A DNA stretch of 64,000 nucleotides, from NCBI GenBank assembly GCA_022478985.1, contig JAKSZP010010613.1, positions 124,001 through 188,000 of the forward strand, given 5' to 3'. Shown here piece after piece: positions 1 through 11,606 of this stretch; position 1 is the first letter of the stretch; every line of letters begins with the position of its first letter. The DNA comes from Massospora cicadina (taxonomy: Eukaryota; Entomophthoromycota; Entomophthoromycetes; Entomophthorales; Entomophthoraceae). Below the pieces are notes generated by a model, which saw nothing but the letters and a program-made list of their open reading frames with translations, did not search any database and was not told where the DNA came from. A program made the translations under genes and the position numbers.

Positions 1-630
1 ATAATGGAGATCTGAGGAGTCATGTCTTTACCCTACCAGCTGGAGATGAACGGACTGATGGAACAAGTTAATGGAACGCTGGCTGCAACGCTGAGGAAGC
101 CGGTCACAGGAAGAACTTCTGCATGATGAACTTACCTGAGCTTGGTGATGCTTACCTACAATATCAGTCATCATACAGTGACAGAATAACGCCGTTTGAG
201 TTGCTATAAAGGAGGAAGGCAACGTTGTCACCAATTTTATAATTGGTGGTGGAACCAATATTGGGGATGACTGACAAGCAGTATCTGAACTGACTGACAG
301 ATATCCTGATCAAAATGCAATTGCAAGCATTTGATACTACTTTAAAGAAAAGGATATAAGCAAAAATGACAGACAATAAGAACTGACTGGCCTCATCAGA
401 ACACCAAATATTTGAAAGAGTTGCCTATTGCAATATGCATGGTTTTGGGAGAAGAAACAAATTGGATGCGTTGTGGTTGGGACCGTTTGAGATTATTGCC
501 AAGATGTCAATGGACGCCTACCCCATCAAGAACCTCTTGTGTTGGAAGGGTATTAAATCAAGTCAATGCTAAGTATTTGAAGCGATGGATCAATAAAAAA
601 ATAAATAAAAAAGAGTTCCTGAAGGACTGC
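1..630 (+). pseudogene. Gypsy integrase C-terminal remnant
   Basis: This is a decayed end of a Ty3/gypsy pol gene that begins before the window. Around 22-126 one frame reads like the block around the catalytic Glu of integrase: a PYxxExNGLxExVNGTL-type pattern, with Gln where the Glu of the usual VERVNGTL block would sit. At about 470-590, pieces of two frames together resemble the GPFxI ... VLNQVNAKYLKRW end of gypsy integrases. Stops and frame changes break it, and the part between about 130 and 370 is not readable. The pattern is closest to elements C and F in this window, which also seem to lack a chromodomain. The class is fairly clear; the exact family is not. Confidence 0.55.
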
Positions 631-760
631 TGAACCATTAAGTTGGTTATGTCCTAATAATTTGGTAAAGTCTGAAAAAAGTACCTCTGAACCAATCTAG
701 ATGGTTAAGTCTAAAAAAGTAAGACCTCTGAACCATAGAAAACTGGTAGATTTAAGTATA
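618..760. repeat. Degenerate CTCTGAACCA repeat cluster
   Basis: Three imperfect units contain CTGCTGAACCA or ACCTCTGAACCA followed by a TGGTTA or TGGTA-like segment, with starts near 627, 683 and 723. They lie just downstream of the integrase remnant, where the 3' untranslated region of a gypsy element would be. The same motif recurs near 50595 and 50655. Function unknown. Confidence 0.5.
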
Positions 761-3700
761 CCTAGGATCCAGTTTGGGGGAATAAAATAAAAAGATGGTT
801 TGCTGAACTGAAACAAGGTATTGTCCCATGGAAAAAATAATATAAAATAAAAGTTTGATTAGAGTATTGGAAAAAAAATTTAAAACTGCATAGAACCAAT
901 ATATTTTCATAATTTTTTATTTTTATTGATTATCCTCAATTTGGGGATGATTCTGCCTATGTCGCCTCTTGGGGGAGGGAGGATGGATTGCAATAGGAGT
1001 GAGTAATCTGTTAAAATCTATGTGAGATCTGATGCTAGCAAGGGCTAGACCTACATGAAACCAAGTTTGTTGAGCAGACGCAGATCCCTGTGAGAAAGTG
1101 CCTAGGGGAAGGGAAATTGAGCTGACAGAAGAAGACAAATGCAATACGCTAGAGTGTGGAGGGAAGCAACAGTACAAGAAGAGGCAGTTGGCAAATAACC
1201 CTAAGTAATCCCAATATGGTACTGGGGCTGGAAGATTGGTCTTGAGCGCTTACTGATGGGCTTCATCAAGAACACTGGACACATGGGCCAGCAACAAACA
1301 AGGGATACTAGATAGAGGTTGCCAAATCATGCCCCCTATCAAAGCCATCAGCAGAAGATACCGATGGGATGCGCCAGAAATGAGATAATCATGCAAGGAG
1401 TGAATGGCATCCTACAAGTGACGACTATGAGCTTCTCAGAAGCTGAAGCAGAAAGAGTGATGAAAACCAGGAGAGGCTGGAAGCTTCGTGGCTCAACTTT
1501 GAAGAACTTGTCTGGCAAAGCGAAGAGCACAAGCTGCAATATCCTGATCTAGAATGTTCTCAAGATCATAAGAATTTAGAGGTAAGGATAAATCTTCAAT
1601 GACTTGGGCCCTTAATTCTGCATAGGTTAGTTCAAAATGTATGCTGTTGCTGATGGTGAGTTTGGTGGCCAAGACAGCTGGCTTGTAATATTAACCGAGT
1701 TGGAAGAGGAACTCTAAAAGCAAGTCCAATCTGGTGAGGAATGAATGATCAAGAGCAAAGGGCATTACTTTAGGAGATTCAATGATGATGTTAGGAGTAT
1801 CTGCAAAAGGAGTAAAATCCAGGAGAGTCTCATAATCTAACTCTGGAATTGACGACAGAGGAAGGATTGGCCGCGAGTTGTTCAAGACAATTGCTAACCT
1901 GGTTTTGGCAGGGTTGGTTACCATTTCCAGTAAATTCCATGTAAGGACTAGCCACTGGTACTTGACTAGGAGCATGAGTCCTGTAAGGACCATAGAAAAA
2001 ATTCCATCATGCAGACTGACTCATCTGCTAGAAGAGGTGAAGATCTTGATCAGATAAACTATTGAGCAGCTGTTGGTACCTTGACTTAGAATTTGACATA
2101 TGAGCTGGACGAGGGGGATGTTGGACTTAAATGATAGTTGCCATTATGCACTCTGAACTCAATTAAGCTCCAATTTTGGAGAAAGGAATCTCAAAATTAC
2201 TGGTATAAGCTCTCCATAGAATAATTAAGAATGATATGGGCCAAGAAGTTATAAGAAAATAACAAGGACGTACATAAATGAGCATTCTTAATTGGGCCAT
2301 GAAATGAACATTGACAGTAAGAGTCTACTGTCAAGAACAAGGACATAATCAGGAATTTGAGGCTGCCAGACCAATAATCCTGAATATGACAGCGGTTCAT
2401 ATGCCCTGACGGGGGAAAACTGGATCCCAGGATTAATATTGTCATGAGTAAATCGATCAGCCTGGCATGACAGAAGATCATGGGGACCGCACTCTGAGTA
2501 GGTGGTAGCAAGAAGGATGAGGAAGAGAGCCGCAAGTTGAAGGTCGTCCTGAGCAGCTTTGAGTACTGATGATTGTACTCCTCTTGAGCAAATTAAGTAT
2601 TTGACCGAGGGTTTGAAGTGGTGTTATATTGCCCCAGTCCTTTTCTCGCTGGAAATCTAGTCAAAAGGGGGATGTATTGGGATTTTTGCCCATATTCCAA
2701 GCCAGCTAGATTACCAGGGATTGCTAGGGGATAAATCCCTAATGCAAGGTGAATTGTAAACCGGTTGACCCTATTTCAGGGTAACTATGTTTGGGGGATT
2801 TTAGGTTATTTGCCTGGTTGGTCCATCGGGGATCAATCCAGATGAATGCTTTAGATCTTTTCAGGAAGAGTTGCCAACAAAATAGGGGCATCTGATAGTT
2901 AATTAACTATCAGTTGTACCAATTGGGATCAGTTGGGTTTCATCACTGACTGATTGGGAATTTAAGGAGTAAGTTGCAAGGTAAGTGATGCTGTCTGCAA
3001 CTAGCGAATCAATCAGTTGGTTTGCAACCTGCCTTAATGGGTAACAAGTCCCATTACCTAAGCGAGTCACTTGCAAAATATGGCTGGTTCGCTTGGATCA
3101 AGTGAAAAACATTAGGGACACATTTTCCAACTCTTTCCATTTTAGGTCTTGAGGATGTCCAACAATGGAATCCTAGCCAGGATGTGGAAGACCATCTCTG
3201 CTAAGACGAGGATGGGTGATTTAATGGTAATGGCTGCCATTTCATTGAGGAGGTGCCTGCCAAGGGTTGGGCACCAAATCACCCACTATAAATTCCCTAT
3301 AATTCACTAATAAAGAAAGAATAATTTGCCAGATTATCACTTTTACTTAAGTCTTAGCTTAGTAATCTTTATCAGCATCCATTTGTTCTATTATTTCTCA
3401 GGGATATTATTGCTGTGTGCAATAATTGGGAGACTCTTTAAGATAAAGAGTAAGGATATGAGTGGGAATCCAGAGAAGAAGCTGAATCAAATTGGGATTG
3501 CTGCTGACTGTGTGTCAAACCAGAGAAACTGTAAACAGGGATCTAAGAATAGATTGAGTTAGGCGGTACAAGGGAATGAATCCCTATTTCAAGGCATCAT
3601 AAGTATTTTTAGAGAAAATACTGGCTGAGCGTTGGATCAAAATCTAATACTTAAATTTAACTATGGATAATAGTCGCCATACTATAATCAAACAATTATA

Positions 3701-3802
3701 TCAACTATTATACAATGCGGAGAATTGCACAAAACCTGAACCTGTGCAAATAATATATTTATAGGGGTTATTGGCCAAAAATAATCAATCAACTATAAAT
3801 TT
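761..3802. other. Decayed repeat DNA, no gene supported
   Basis: I see no convincing gene in this 3-kb stretch. Short reading frames exist, the longest about 112 codons at 2197-2535 on the minus strand and 100 codons at 1691-1993 on the minus strand, but none has a motif I recognise. A purine run (AAAAGGGGGA) directly followed by TGTATTGGG at 2673 looks like a polypurine tract and LTR start, so 2673 to roughly 3400-3650 may be an LTR. I cannot place its far end or find a partner LTR in the window. AT content rises sharply after about 3640. Confidence 0.35.
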
Positions 3803-4614
3803 CTACAACTGGGGTCCCTGATCGCTAAAAAATTCTTAAGGGCCCCGTGAAGAGCGAATATATGAGTAACAAAGAGCCTAGCCATCTCAACCGTGGTGAC
3901 TGTGGTTCTGCGAGGGATAAAGTGGGAGAACTTTGAAAAGTGGTCTACCACCACCATGATAGCACTGTAACCATCAGATACAGGCACTTCCACAATAAAA
4001 TCCTCCAATAAGGAAGTCCAAGGCCATCAGCCTTATGAACTGGCACCCACAACCCCATTAGAGGCTGGCAGATCAGTTTCATTTGGTTGCAGACTAGGCA
4101 CTCTTTACAATACCTTCCTATCTGTGCAGCTAACCCCTTTTAATTGTAAGTGCGGAAAATTAGCTCTAAAGTCTTTTCTTTTCCAGAATGACCAATGGTG
4201 ATTCTGTTTATGATGGTCCTGGATGATTTCCAGGCGAAGTGGTCCAGCAGGAACCCATAGGCGCCCCTGAAACCACACCATCTCATCCTTTACGTTGTAA
4301 CCTCTGGTGATGTTCTCCTGATTCAATGTGCTCTTGGCAAGGACCATAGTATATTTGGCTGGCAAAGGCTGAGAAAGGAATACCTTTCTGAACATATCAT
4401 ATTCCTCCGCATTTTCCAGAGGAGCGAGCACTGGCCCATTGGCCAAGGGAGAGGAAGTTAGACACAATCTTACCCAGTGGAATCATCAAATGAGAATTAT
4501 GCACCTCAACCTCCTTAGGATTGGGAGCTAATGCAGGTTTTTAGCTCAAAGTATCTGCCAATCCATCTTTGCCCTTAGTAAACTCATAAGAAAACGCATA
4601 TTGGGAAGAGGTCT
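3803..4614 (-). pseudogene. B1 integrase and RNase H end (fragment)
   Basis: Minus-strand gypsy pol fragment. The segment 3793-4008 encodes the start of the integrase catalytic core (a VPVSDGYSAIMVVVDHFSKF block with the first catalytic Asp region). The segment 4105-4467 encodes the linker before integrase, including a VKDEMVWFQGRLWVP block. The end near 4541-4612 carries the RNase H to linker transition (FSYEFTKGKDGLADTLS). Each stretch has a close counterpart in B2 at 52889-53848. The reading is broken by frame changes. Integrase downstream of the second Asp region is absent because the copy is truncated. The RNase H sequence continues at 21973 on the other side of element C. Confidence 0.8.
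4610..4614. repeat. Target duplication GGTCT, left copy (element C)
   Basis: GGTCT directly precedes the 5' LTR of element C and recurs directly after its 3' LTR at 21968-21972. A 5-bp duplication is normal for Ty3/gypsy integration and fixes both ends of a 17.4-kb insertion. Confidence 0.9.
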
Positions 4615-5114
4615 TGGCACAATTCTGATATGACTGGACAATAAGCCCTAGGTCATGAGAGCGGGATGGATGGATCCGCTGAGATTGATATGAGTAATGG
4701 TAATTCAAGCGCCTCAAAATTAGGCAATATTGGGCTGTTGGAAAATCGCCTTGAATTAGGCGTCGTGAGATTAATGAAGGAAAAATTGATGTAACCAATG
4801 AGATATGGCGAATTTAGTTACTAAGCCATGAAAGTGGTATCATCCAAAGTTGCTACGATATAAGTGGAATGAGATGTTTGAGGAGGTTAGGTTGTTATGT
4901 ATTTTTAGGGTTAGTGGAACAGTGAGAATTAGCTTTATTAATTATGTTAATAAAGAAGAGTTGTGGGAGCGAGTGCTCTATATTTATTTCAAAAAGTTTA
5001 TTATTTTATTTTCCAGGGCAATGATCATCACATCATTGGTCCTAATTGCTCAGTTGGTTGAACCCTGTGCAAAACCCTTCAGTGTATCCATCTCATACTG
5101 TCAATTTTATAACA
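4615..5114 (+). repeat. Element C 5' LTR (500 bp)
   Basis: Starts TGGCACAATTC and ends TTTATAACA. It aligns along its length with 16178-16533 plus 21828-21967, the split 3' LTR (496 bp in total). The 3' copy starts TGTCACAATTC. Many substitutions separate the copies, so this element is older than A. Confidence 0.9.
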
Positions 5115-5116
5115 AG

Positions 5117-5133
5117 TGGTGCTCACTACAGGG
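5117..5133 (+). other. Element C primer binding site
   Basis: TGGTGCTCACTACAGGG lies two bases after the 5' LTR. A TGG start pairs with the CCA tail of a tRNA, so tRNA priming is likely. I cannot name the tRNA. No matching complement was seen in the C LTR, unlike elements A, B and D. Confidence 0.6.
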
Positions 5134-5169
5134 GGCCCATTAAACAATTATAAATGATAAAAACTCAGC

Positions 5170-6324
5170 TGCCAGCTATGTTACATCAATGTTGTTTTGA
5201 CAAATATCCTACCAACACTCAGGGTCAGTTGCTTATGTTGAGCTGAAACTGGTGTTGGATGCTTTGCTTAAAAAACAAAATGAGCTGCTCCAGGAGGTCT
5301 AATGCAATAAGCTGCCCCCATTTAATCGTGAAGGGAATATTTATGGGTACTTTAAGCGATTTGGTATTGCACTTGAAGGAGTCTCAGATCAAAGAAGAGA
5401 AAACTGTTGATTTCTTCCTTGGATGTCAGGAGTGCTGATCAAGTCGTCTGTTACCTTTCAGACAGTTCCCTTATATACCAAGAAGTCAAAGACATGATGC
5501 TGTGGTTGTTCAGCGGAACTGCAAAGATGTCACAGCGGAAGGCCAAATTTTTGACCATCAAGTTTCAGCGGAATGAAACCCTCACCACGTTTGCTGAGTG
5601 ATTTACAGTGGAAGCTCACATGCTAATTGGGGCTGGAGTTTTATCTGAAGCTAATGTGTGTTTCAGATGACTTCAGCTGTGAATTCATACCATGAGTTAC
5701 ATAACGTTCTAACCCCATTGTTGGATAAAGATGTACCTTTGCTTAAACTTGTTCAGTTTTTGCACCGTATATCAGCCAACTTCCCTCCACCTAATGCTGA
5801 GCGGAATCCTTCTGCTATAACTGCTGAATCATCATATTTGGGGAAGTTTGGCAGCCCAGTTCAGATTTCACCAAGTTATCTTCAGCAGTTAAACGTCCAC
5901 CCCATTCCTGCTTATCATCCTTAGGACAAGTATCTCCCTAGACCTGTTTATGCTGATCACTTCCAGCCCAACTCTTGACGTGGTTTGTATTGCATTAATC
6001 AGGAACGTGGGCCCTATGGGGTTAGCTGTTCCAAAATCAGTCGTCAGGGGCATCTGGCACGATGGTGCCCTAATTAACTGGTCTCTTGTGTACAGCCAGA
6101 ACAGTATGGCCAGAGAAAAGTCAAAGCAGAGTAGAGAAAGGACACTCTATCTCCGCTATACCAAACCCAAACGTCCCACCTGAACCCAAATTAGAAGATT
6201 CAGCAGAAGTTTGCTTGCACAATGAGTCAATTTTATATCAGCAGCTTGTTGGAGGGGTGAATGTTTTGTCACAAGTACAGTCAGCGGCTATGGCAGAAAA
6301 ATGGTCCCAAATGCAGGTTGAGCT
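5170..6324 (+). pseudogene. Element C gag (5' part)
   Basis: Degenerate capsid and nucleocapsid gene. A capsid-like stretch with NREGNIYGYFKRFGIALEG is readable near 5310-5400, followed by 5407-5601 and 5658-5924 in shifted frames. At 6027-6068 there is a CCHC zinc knuckle in which the second Cys is replaced (CSKISRQGHLARWC, spacing C-x2-I-x4-H-x4-C), so zinc binding is probably lost. Several in-frame stops occur. The gene is cut at 6324 by insertion of element A. The sequence resumes at 12551 with the gag-protease junction. Confidence 0.7.
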
Positions 6325-6641
6325 TGTCAGGATTGGGATCTTGAACAATTTCTCAGTTCTTTTGAACTGAGTGTTATTTTCCTAATTTTTTAGATATTCA
6401 AATTCGATTAATTTGATTTTGATTATTTTTTAATTCACTTTATTCAATTTGATTTGATTAAAATGAAACAATTGTTAAATTCAATTTGATTCAAAAAGGA
6501 ACAATTTTTTGATTCAATTCGATTTGAATTAATTATCATCATCCATTTTTAAGGAATTTGCTTTAATTATAGTCGCATTGAGGGTCTTCCTATGCACTTT
6601 TGGGGTCATATGGACTCTAAAACTGAAGTGCATTGTGCAGT

Positions 6642-6747
6642 ACCCTCAATGCATCAATTTATTGCCTTGCATCCCTAATCAATTGAGGTAATCTACCCTC
6701 AATGCAACATTTTATTGTCTTATATCCCTAATCAATTGAGGTAATCT
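6642..6747 (+). repeat. Tandem 53-bp repeat in element A U3
   Basis: Two units (6642-6694, 6695-6747) each start ACCCTCAATGCA and end AATTGAGGTAATCT; a partial third unit follows at 6748. An inverted copy of the motif (GCATTGAGGGT) lies at 6575-6585. The array sits directly upstream of the TATA box and is conserved in the 3' LTR, as expected for promoter-proximal activator sites. Confidence 0.85.
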
Positions 6748-6764
6748 ACCCTCAATTCTTATAA

Positions 6765-6808
6765 TATAAATAAACCAGGCTAGCTAAGAGTAATCTTAAG
6801 CTAGCATA
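6765..6808 (+). promoter_or_regulatory. Element A TATA box and inferred start site
   Basis: TATAAATA at 6765-6772 lies 33 bases upstream of AAGCTAGCATA (6798-6808). That 11-mer is the exact complement of the priming site at 7256-7266, so in a Tf1-like scheme it should be the 5' end of the transcript. The distance suits a TATA box. A nearby imperfect hairpin (GGCTAGCTAAGA and TCTTAAGCTAGC) surrounds the start. Confidence 0.7.
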
Positions 6809-7255
6809 AAGGATTATAATACAATTTGATCTTTATTATCTTTTATATTAGTTATGATTATTTGGAACCTAGTACTTTTATTGCAGTTCTTCCTATCCAG
6901 TGTGCTGGTAATTATTGTGATGCCAACTGCCCAGGCCCATTTGCCACCTCCAAACCAGAACCCATTATTGATTTTCTTATTGAATAACTTGCCAAAGGGA
7001 GAACCTTTCACCAAGACCTCAAACATTCCACCTTATCATGTACCACTATGCACCCCTTTTCCTTCTAGGGTATATAGTGGTGTACATGATTTTCAATCGT
7101 TTCAGAAATCATTTAGGACATTACTCTCTTCTTGCTCACCTTGCACAGTTCCTCATGGTGGGAGTACCAGTGACCACAAACCTAACTGGATTTAATTTCA
7201 AGGCTTTTTTACTCCATATCATAATGAAAGTCACCTCCAAGCTGGTGCCTTACAA

Positions 7256-7266
7256 TATGCTAGCTT
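7256..7266 (+). other. Element A self-priming PBS
   Basis: TATGCTAGCTT begins one base after the LTR end. It is perfectly complementary over 11 bases to 6798-6808 in the LTR. It does not start with TGG, so ordinary tRNA priming is unlikely. This matches the Tf1/sushi arrangement in which the mRNA 5' end folds back as primer. Confidence 0.75.
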
Positions 7267-7467
7267 CCATACTGGGCTGGTTCATTCAGGACAGTTCAGG
7301 CGGTTCAGTGGTCACCCCTATCAGTATACTATTAATTGTTGCCACCTTGTTTGTGGCTGTGTTTCTTACAGGTTTTAATCTACCACATAGCAAGAATAGC
7401 AGCTCAGAAACGTTACCAACCAACTTATGGTGAACCCAATCATTCCTGCCAGGTTCACACAGTAGTA

Positions 7468-8633
7468 ATGAACCAGGTGTCAGCAATGCAACCCACTAGT
7501 AGTGAGCATCAAGACATTCTGGATATTCTCTCATTTGCAGAATCAGAATTTGAAGCTGAAACAAGGAAGTTTGCAGCAGATGTAATGAAAGTCAATCATG
7601 TAGCTAAGCAACTAATTGTAAAACCCTGCCAGTGGTTTGCCAAGGCAAATTTGAAGGGACCCTGATTTGCAACACAACTACCCACGTTTTTGTCAGGAAC
7701 TACTTTCTCAAGTCATTCCAATGACTAACATACATAGAAAAGCGTCAACAGATGTATGAGCTTCAACAAGGCTCTGACAAAATAAGGCCCTATTGTGACA
7801 AATTTACCAGTCTAAAGAAACAACTAAACCTGGATGACACAGAAGCATGTTTCCTGATCCAGGAGAAATTGGCCCCACAATATAAGGAATTCCTGGCCCA
7901 TCATCAGTTGCCAGAAATTTATAATGACCTAGTAAAGGAATTGTGCTTATGGGGGCGTAAGTTTGAACAGTTACCCAAGGATTTGCAACTCTATGATAGA
8001 ACAGGAAGACAAGACAAGAATTCCACAGTGGGAGTACATCAAAATAAGGAATCTTTTTCTAGAACTATGCCTAAAGAAGGAGGAGGATTTAAACTTACAC
8101 CTGAGGAAAAGAAACGTCGAATTCAGGAGGGAAGTTGTCTATATTGTGGAGACAAGGGTCATCTTGTTGTTGCATGCTCTAAGATTCGTCCACCACCTAC
8201 CAACTTAACAAGTGAGCAAACTTCTACAAGATTAGCAAGTACTAGTAGTGATAATAAAGTTTCATCTCAACTCTACGCTACTATTCAGATACACTTGTCT
8301 AATAGGGGCCAAGAAGTTACAACCTGGGTCTTACTGGACACTGGGGCCATGGCCAATTTCATGGACAACAGCATTTTTAAGGCATTAAGAGGGGTCTCCT
8401 CTCATAAGGAGAAGGCCAAATTAGCTGATGGGACAGTATTGGATGTTCAAGTGGCAGACTATCCCTTCAAGGTCAACATTGGAGGATGCAGATTCAGTAA
8501 GAAATTTTCAGTAATGGACAAGATAACCTGCCCAGTGGTACTTGGTTTTCCATGGTGGCAGGAAGCCCATTGTAATATCAACTGGGACAATCTAACTGCC
8601 AACTTCAACCAGGGAGGAGTTTCAAGTTCTTAA
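7468..8633 (+). pseudogene. Element A gag and protease
   Basis: The likely start is the ATG at 7468. The first frame runs to 7665, and the capsid continues in another frame from about 7735 (YELQQGSDKIRPYCDKFTSL ...), with a stop between the two parts. The 7752-8633 frame encodes the C-terminal capsid, a CCHC zinc knuckle (CLYCGDKGHLVVAC, about residues 129-142 of this frame) and an aspartic protease with the active-site triad in VLLDTGAMANF (about residues 193-203). These package RNA and process the polyprotein. The stop at 8631-8633 precedes pol, and the next conserved pieces lie in two other frames. A programmed shift is possible, but other indels downstream make decay or sequencing error more likely. 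Confidence 0.85.
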
Positions 8634-8647
8634 AGTTACAGACAGGG

Positions 8648-11606
8648 ATGGACTCAATTAGACAACCCTGGCTACTCTCCATTGAGCCACTTGAAAACAA
8701 TCAGAAAATAACAAAACTACCCAAGGAGCTACAAGGCTACCAGGATGTATTCAGTGAGGAGAATTGTAAGACCCAGCCACCACGCCGTGATTGTGATTTG
8801 AAAATTGAAATCCTGCCAGGAAAAATGCTTAGTTGGGGGAAAGTTTTTCCTACAACTCACCAACAAGGTATTATTAAACAATATCTCAAAGAAAACTTAG
8901 ACAATGGATTCATGAGACGGTCAAACTCACCATGCTCTTCTCCTATTTTTTTGTCAAGAAACGAGATGGAGGCCTGAGACCTTGTGTGGATTACTCTAAT
9001 CTAAACTCAATCACAGTGAAAAATAGATATCCAGTCCCATCAGCAGAACAATTAACTGATAGTTTAACAGGGGCTCAGATTTTCACCAAATTGGATTTAA
9101 GGAATGCATACAATCAAGTCAGAATTGCAGAAGGACATGAATGGAAGACAGCTGTTAGTACACCCTTTGGACTTTACAAATATCTGGTAATGCCTTTTGG
9201 GCTATGTAATGCCCCAGCAGCCTTTCAAGCCTTGATGACAGAAGTACTGTTCCCCATGTTGAATGAATTTGTTGTAGTCTACTTGGATGATATTCTCATA
9301 TACTCTAAGGATATGGGGACCCATGTAGAACATGTGGAGGCAGTGCTTCAGAGACTCAGGAAGTACAACTTGTATGTCAAGTTAGAAAAATGTGAGTTTT
9401 TCTGCAAAGAAATAGACTTCCTTGGGTATGCAATCCAAGAAGGGGGTTTTGCCATTTCGCCTAGAAAGGTATCAGCAGTCACAGATTGGCCTCGCCCTAC
9501 AACAAGAACTAAGTTGCGCGCCTTCCTTGGGCTTGCAAACTTCTGCAGAAAATTTATTCAAAACTTTTCAGCAATTGCCCTTCCCTTGACAGACCTTACT
9601 TCAGACTCAGTACCTTACATTTGGACGCAAAAGGCTCAAGAGTCTTTTGAAGCCTTAAAGGAAGCCTTCACTGCAGCTCCAGTTCTTATCAGACCAGATC
9701 CAAACAAGCAATTTTTTCTTGAGACAGATGCATCAGACTTTGCCTATGGTGCAGTTCTGTTTCAGGAGGGGAAGATAAGAAAGCCCATCCTGTGGCCTTC
9801 TTTTCTCAAAAGATGTTGGATGCAGAAAGGAACTACAAGATCTATGATAAAGAACTTTTAGCTATTGTTAAGGCTATGGAACACTGGAGACGATACCTAG
9901 AAGAAAGTAAACACTCTGTAATTATTAGAACGGATCATAAAAACCTTCTATATTTCAAAGAAAGCCGTAAGATCAGTCAGCAACATGCACGATGGGCTTT
10001 AGACTTAGCCAAATATGATTTCTACATTGACTTCAAGCCAGGAAGATTTAATACTGTTCCAGATGCACTTAGCAGAAGAGAGGACCATAGTGAAAATGAT
10101 GATGAATATTTGAAGTATAATACTAGACCTGTGATTGAACCAGATAGATATTTGTTTTCTTTTCTAGCCATGCAACAGGCAGAGACTTACTTGGAAAACC
10201 AAGTAAAGGAAGCACAAAGGAAGGACCCCAGGTACCAAGAGATGCTAAAAGGGGACTACCTTCCTGGACTCCCTCATGCACTGGTGATCAAGGACCAAGC
10301 AATATACCTGCAACGTGCATTATGGGTCCCAGATGTACAATCTCAAATGGAAGTAATTAAAAGCTTCCATGACAGTCCAGCTGCAGGTCATGAGGGTCCA
10401 AAGAAAACACTCAAATGGATTCAATATGATTATTGGTGGCCAGAAATGACAAAAGATGTGAAAGTTTATGTTCAGGCCTGTCAAAAATGTTCAAGAAACA
10501 AAGTATCTACTCAGAAACCATTTGGAAAACTTCAACCTTTGCCAATTCCTAGTGGTCCATGGAGAAGCATATCTATGGATTTCATAACTGACCTACCTAT
10601 AAGTGATGGATATTCTTCAATATGGGTGGTAGTGGATAGATTGACTAAAGCTGCTGAGTTTTTCCCATGTTCTGGGGTACCTTCAGCTGTGGAGACAGCC
10701 AATCTATTCATTAAACACATCTATCCTCACCATGGCTGTCCTTCAAATATCATCTCTGACAGAGGGTCCCAATTTACATCTAAGTTTTGGAGAGGTTTTG
10801 CTGATCTGCTGGGTATCAGACTAAACTATCAACTGCTTTCCATCCACAGACAGATGGACAAACAGAGAGAGTGAATCAGGTTTTAGAGCAATACCTTCGT
10901 TCCTATGTAAATTCCAGACAAGACAATTGGTCAAGACTTCTTCCAATGGCCCAATTCAGTTATAATAGCTCATACCATGCATCAACTAAGATGACCCCTT
11001 TTATGGCAAATCATGGGTATGAACCACAGATGATAATAAGTTCCACTCAAGATAGCACAGTACCAGCAGTTCATGAATACATAAAAAAAATAGGAGATCT
11101 ACAGCTGAAACTCAAGGATAATCTAGCTAAAGCAATACAGAGTTATAAGGAACAATATGATAAGAAACGTAGGGTTTCTCCAGACTTGAAAGAAGGATCT
11201 TATGTATACTTAGACACTAAGAATCTTAGAGTGATGTGACCATCAAGAAAGCTGGTCCAAGAAGTTTTGGGCCTTTGAAGATTATAAAGAAAATATTTGA
11301 TACTACCTACCAGATTCAATTGCCTTCTGGTTCAACAGCACACAACACCTTCCATATATCACTTTTGACCCCTCAGAGATTTCCTACACTTTTCCATCAA
11401 CAAAAAGGGCAAAGATCCTTACCAATTATTATATATCATGGTGAAGAATATGAGGTTTAAGAGATCCTTTAAAATAGGCTCATCAAAGGAAAGAGACATT
11501 TTATGATCAAATGGAAGGGATATCCTATAGAAGAGAGCACTTGGGAACCAAGAGCCAAATTAAAAAATTTCAGAAGAAGTTGGAATCATATTAGAAGACA
11601 ATCTTT
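8648..11606 (+). pseudogene. Element A pol: RT, RNase H, integrase, chromodomain
   Basis: Five overlapping frames cover one gypsy pol. 8648-8977: linker and RT start. 8932-9861: RT with VDYSNLN, LRNAYNQVRI and intact YLDD at 9280-9291. 9792-10874: RNase H (DKELLAIV, TDHKNLLYF), integrase zinc region (two His, then CxxC in CQKCSRNK) and catalytic core (MDFITDLP, ISDRGSQF). 10871-11239: the integrase block after the catalytic Glu. 11236-11460: SH3-like end. At about 11470-11580 a chromodomain is readable (FMIKWKGYP, EESTWEP), which in related elements targets integration to heterochromatin. Frame changes fall near a T7 run at about 8943 and a G4 run at about 9768, among others. Confidence 0.93.

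Larger units (their letters stand above)
6325..7254 (+). repeat. Element A 5' LTR
   Basis: 930 bp, TGTCAGG to CTTACA. U3 is AT-rich with many TTGATT-like runs, then tandem 53-bp repeats, then a TATA box. If transcription starts at 6798 as inferred from the priming site, U3 is 473 bp. The 3' copy at 11621-12550 has the same length. Confidence 0.95.

Noticed and set aside
1691..1993. 100-codon minus-strand frame as a gene
   Set aside because: No recognisable domain, no flanking structure, and it lies in decayed repeat DNA.
6814..7026. Minus-strand frame of 70 codons, repeated at 12111-12335
   Set aside because: It lies within the two LTR copies of element A and is repeated only because the LTR is; no motif and no reason to expect coding.
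8600..8660. Programmed frameshift between gag-protease and pol in element A
   Set aside because: Conserved pieces lie in three successive frames here and further breaks occur downstream, several in homopolymers; a specific slippery site was not evident.
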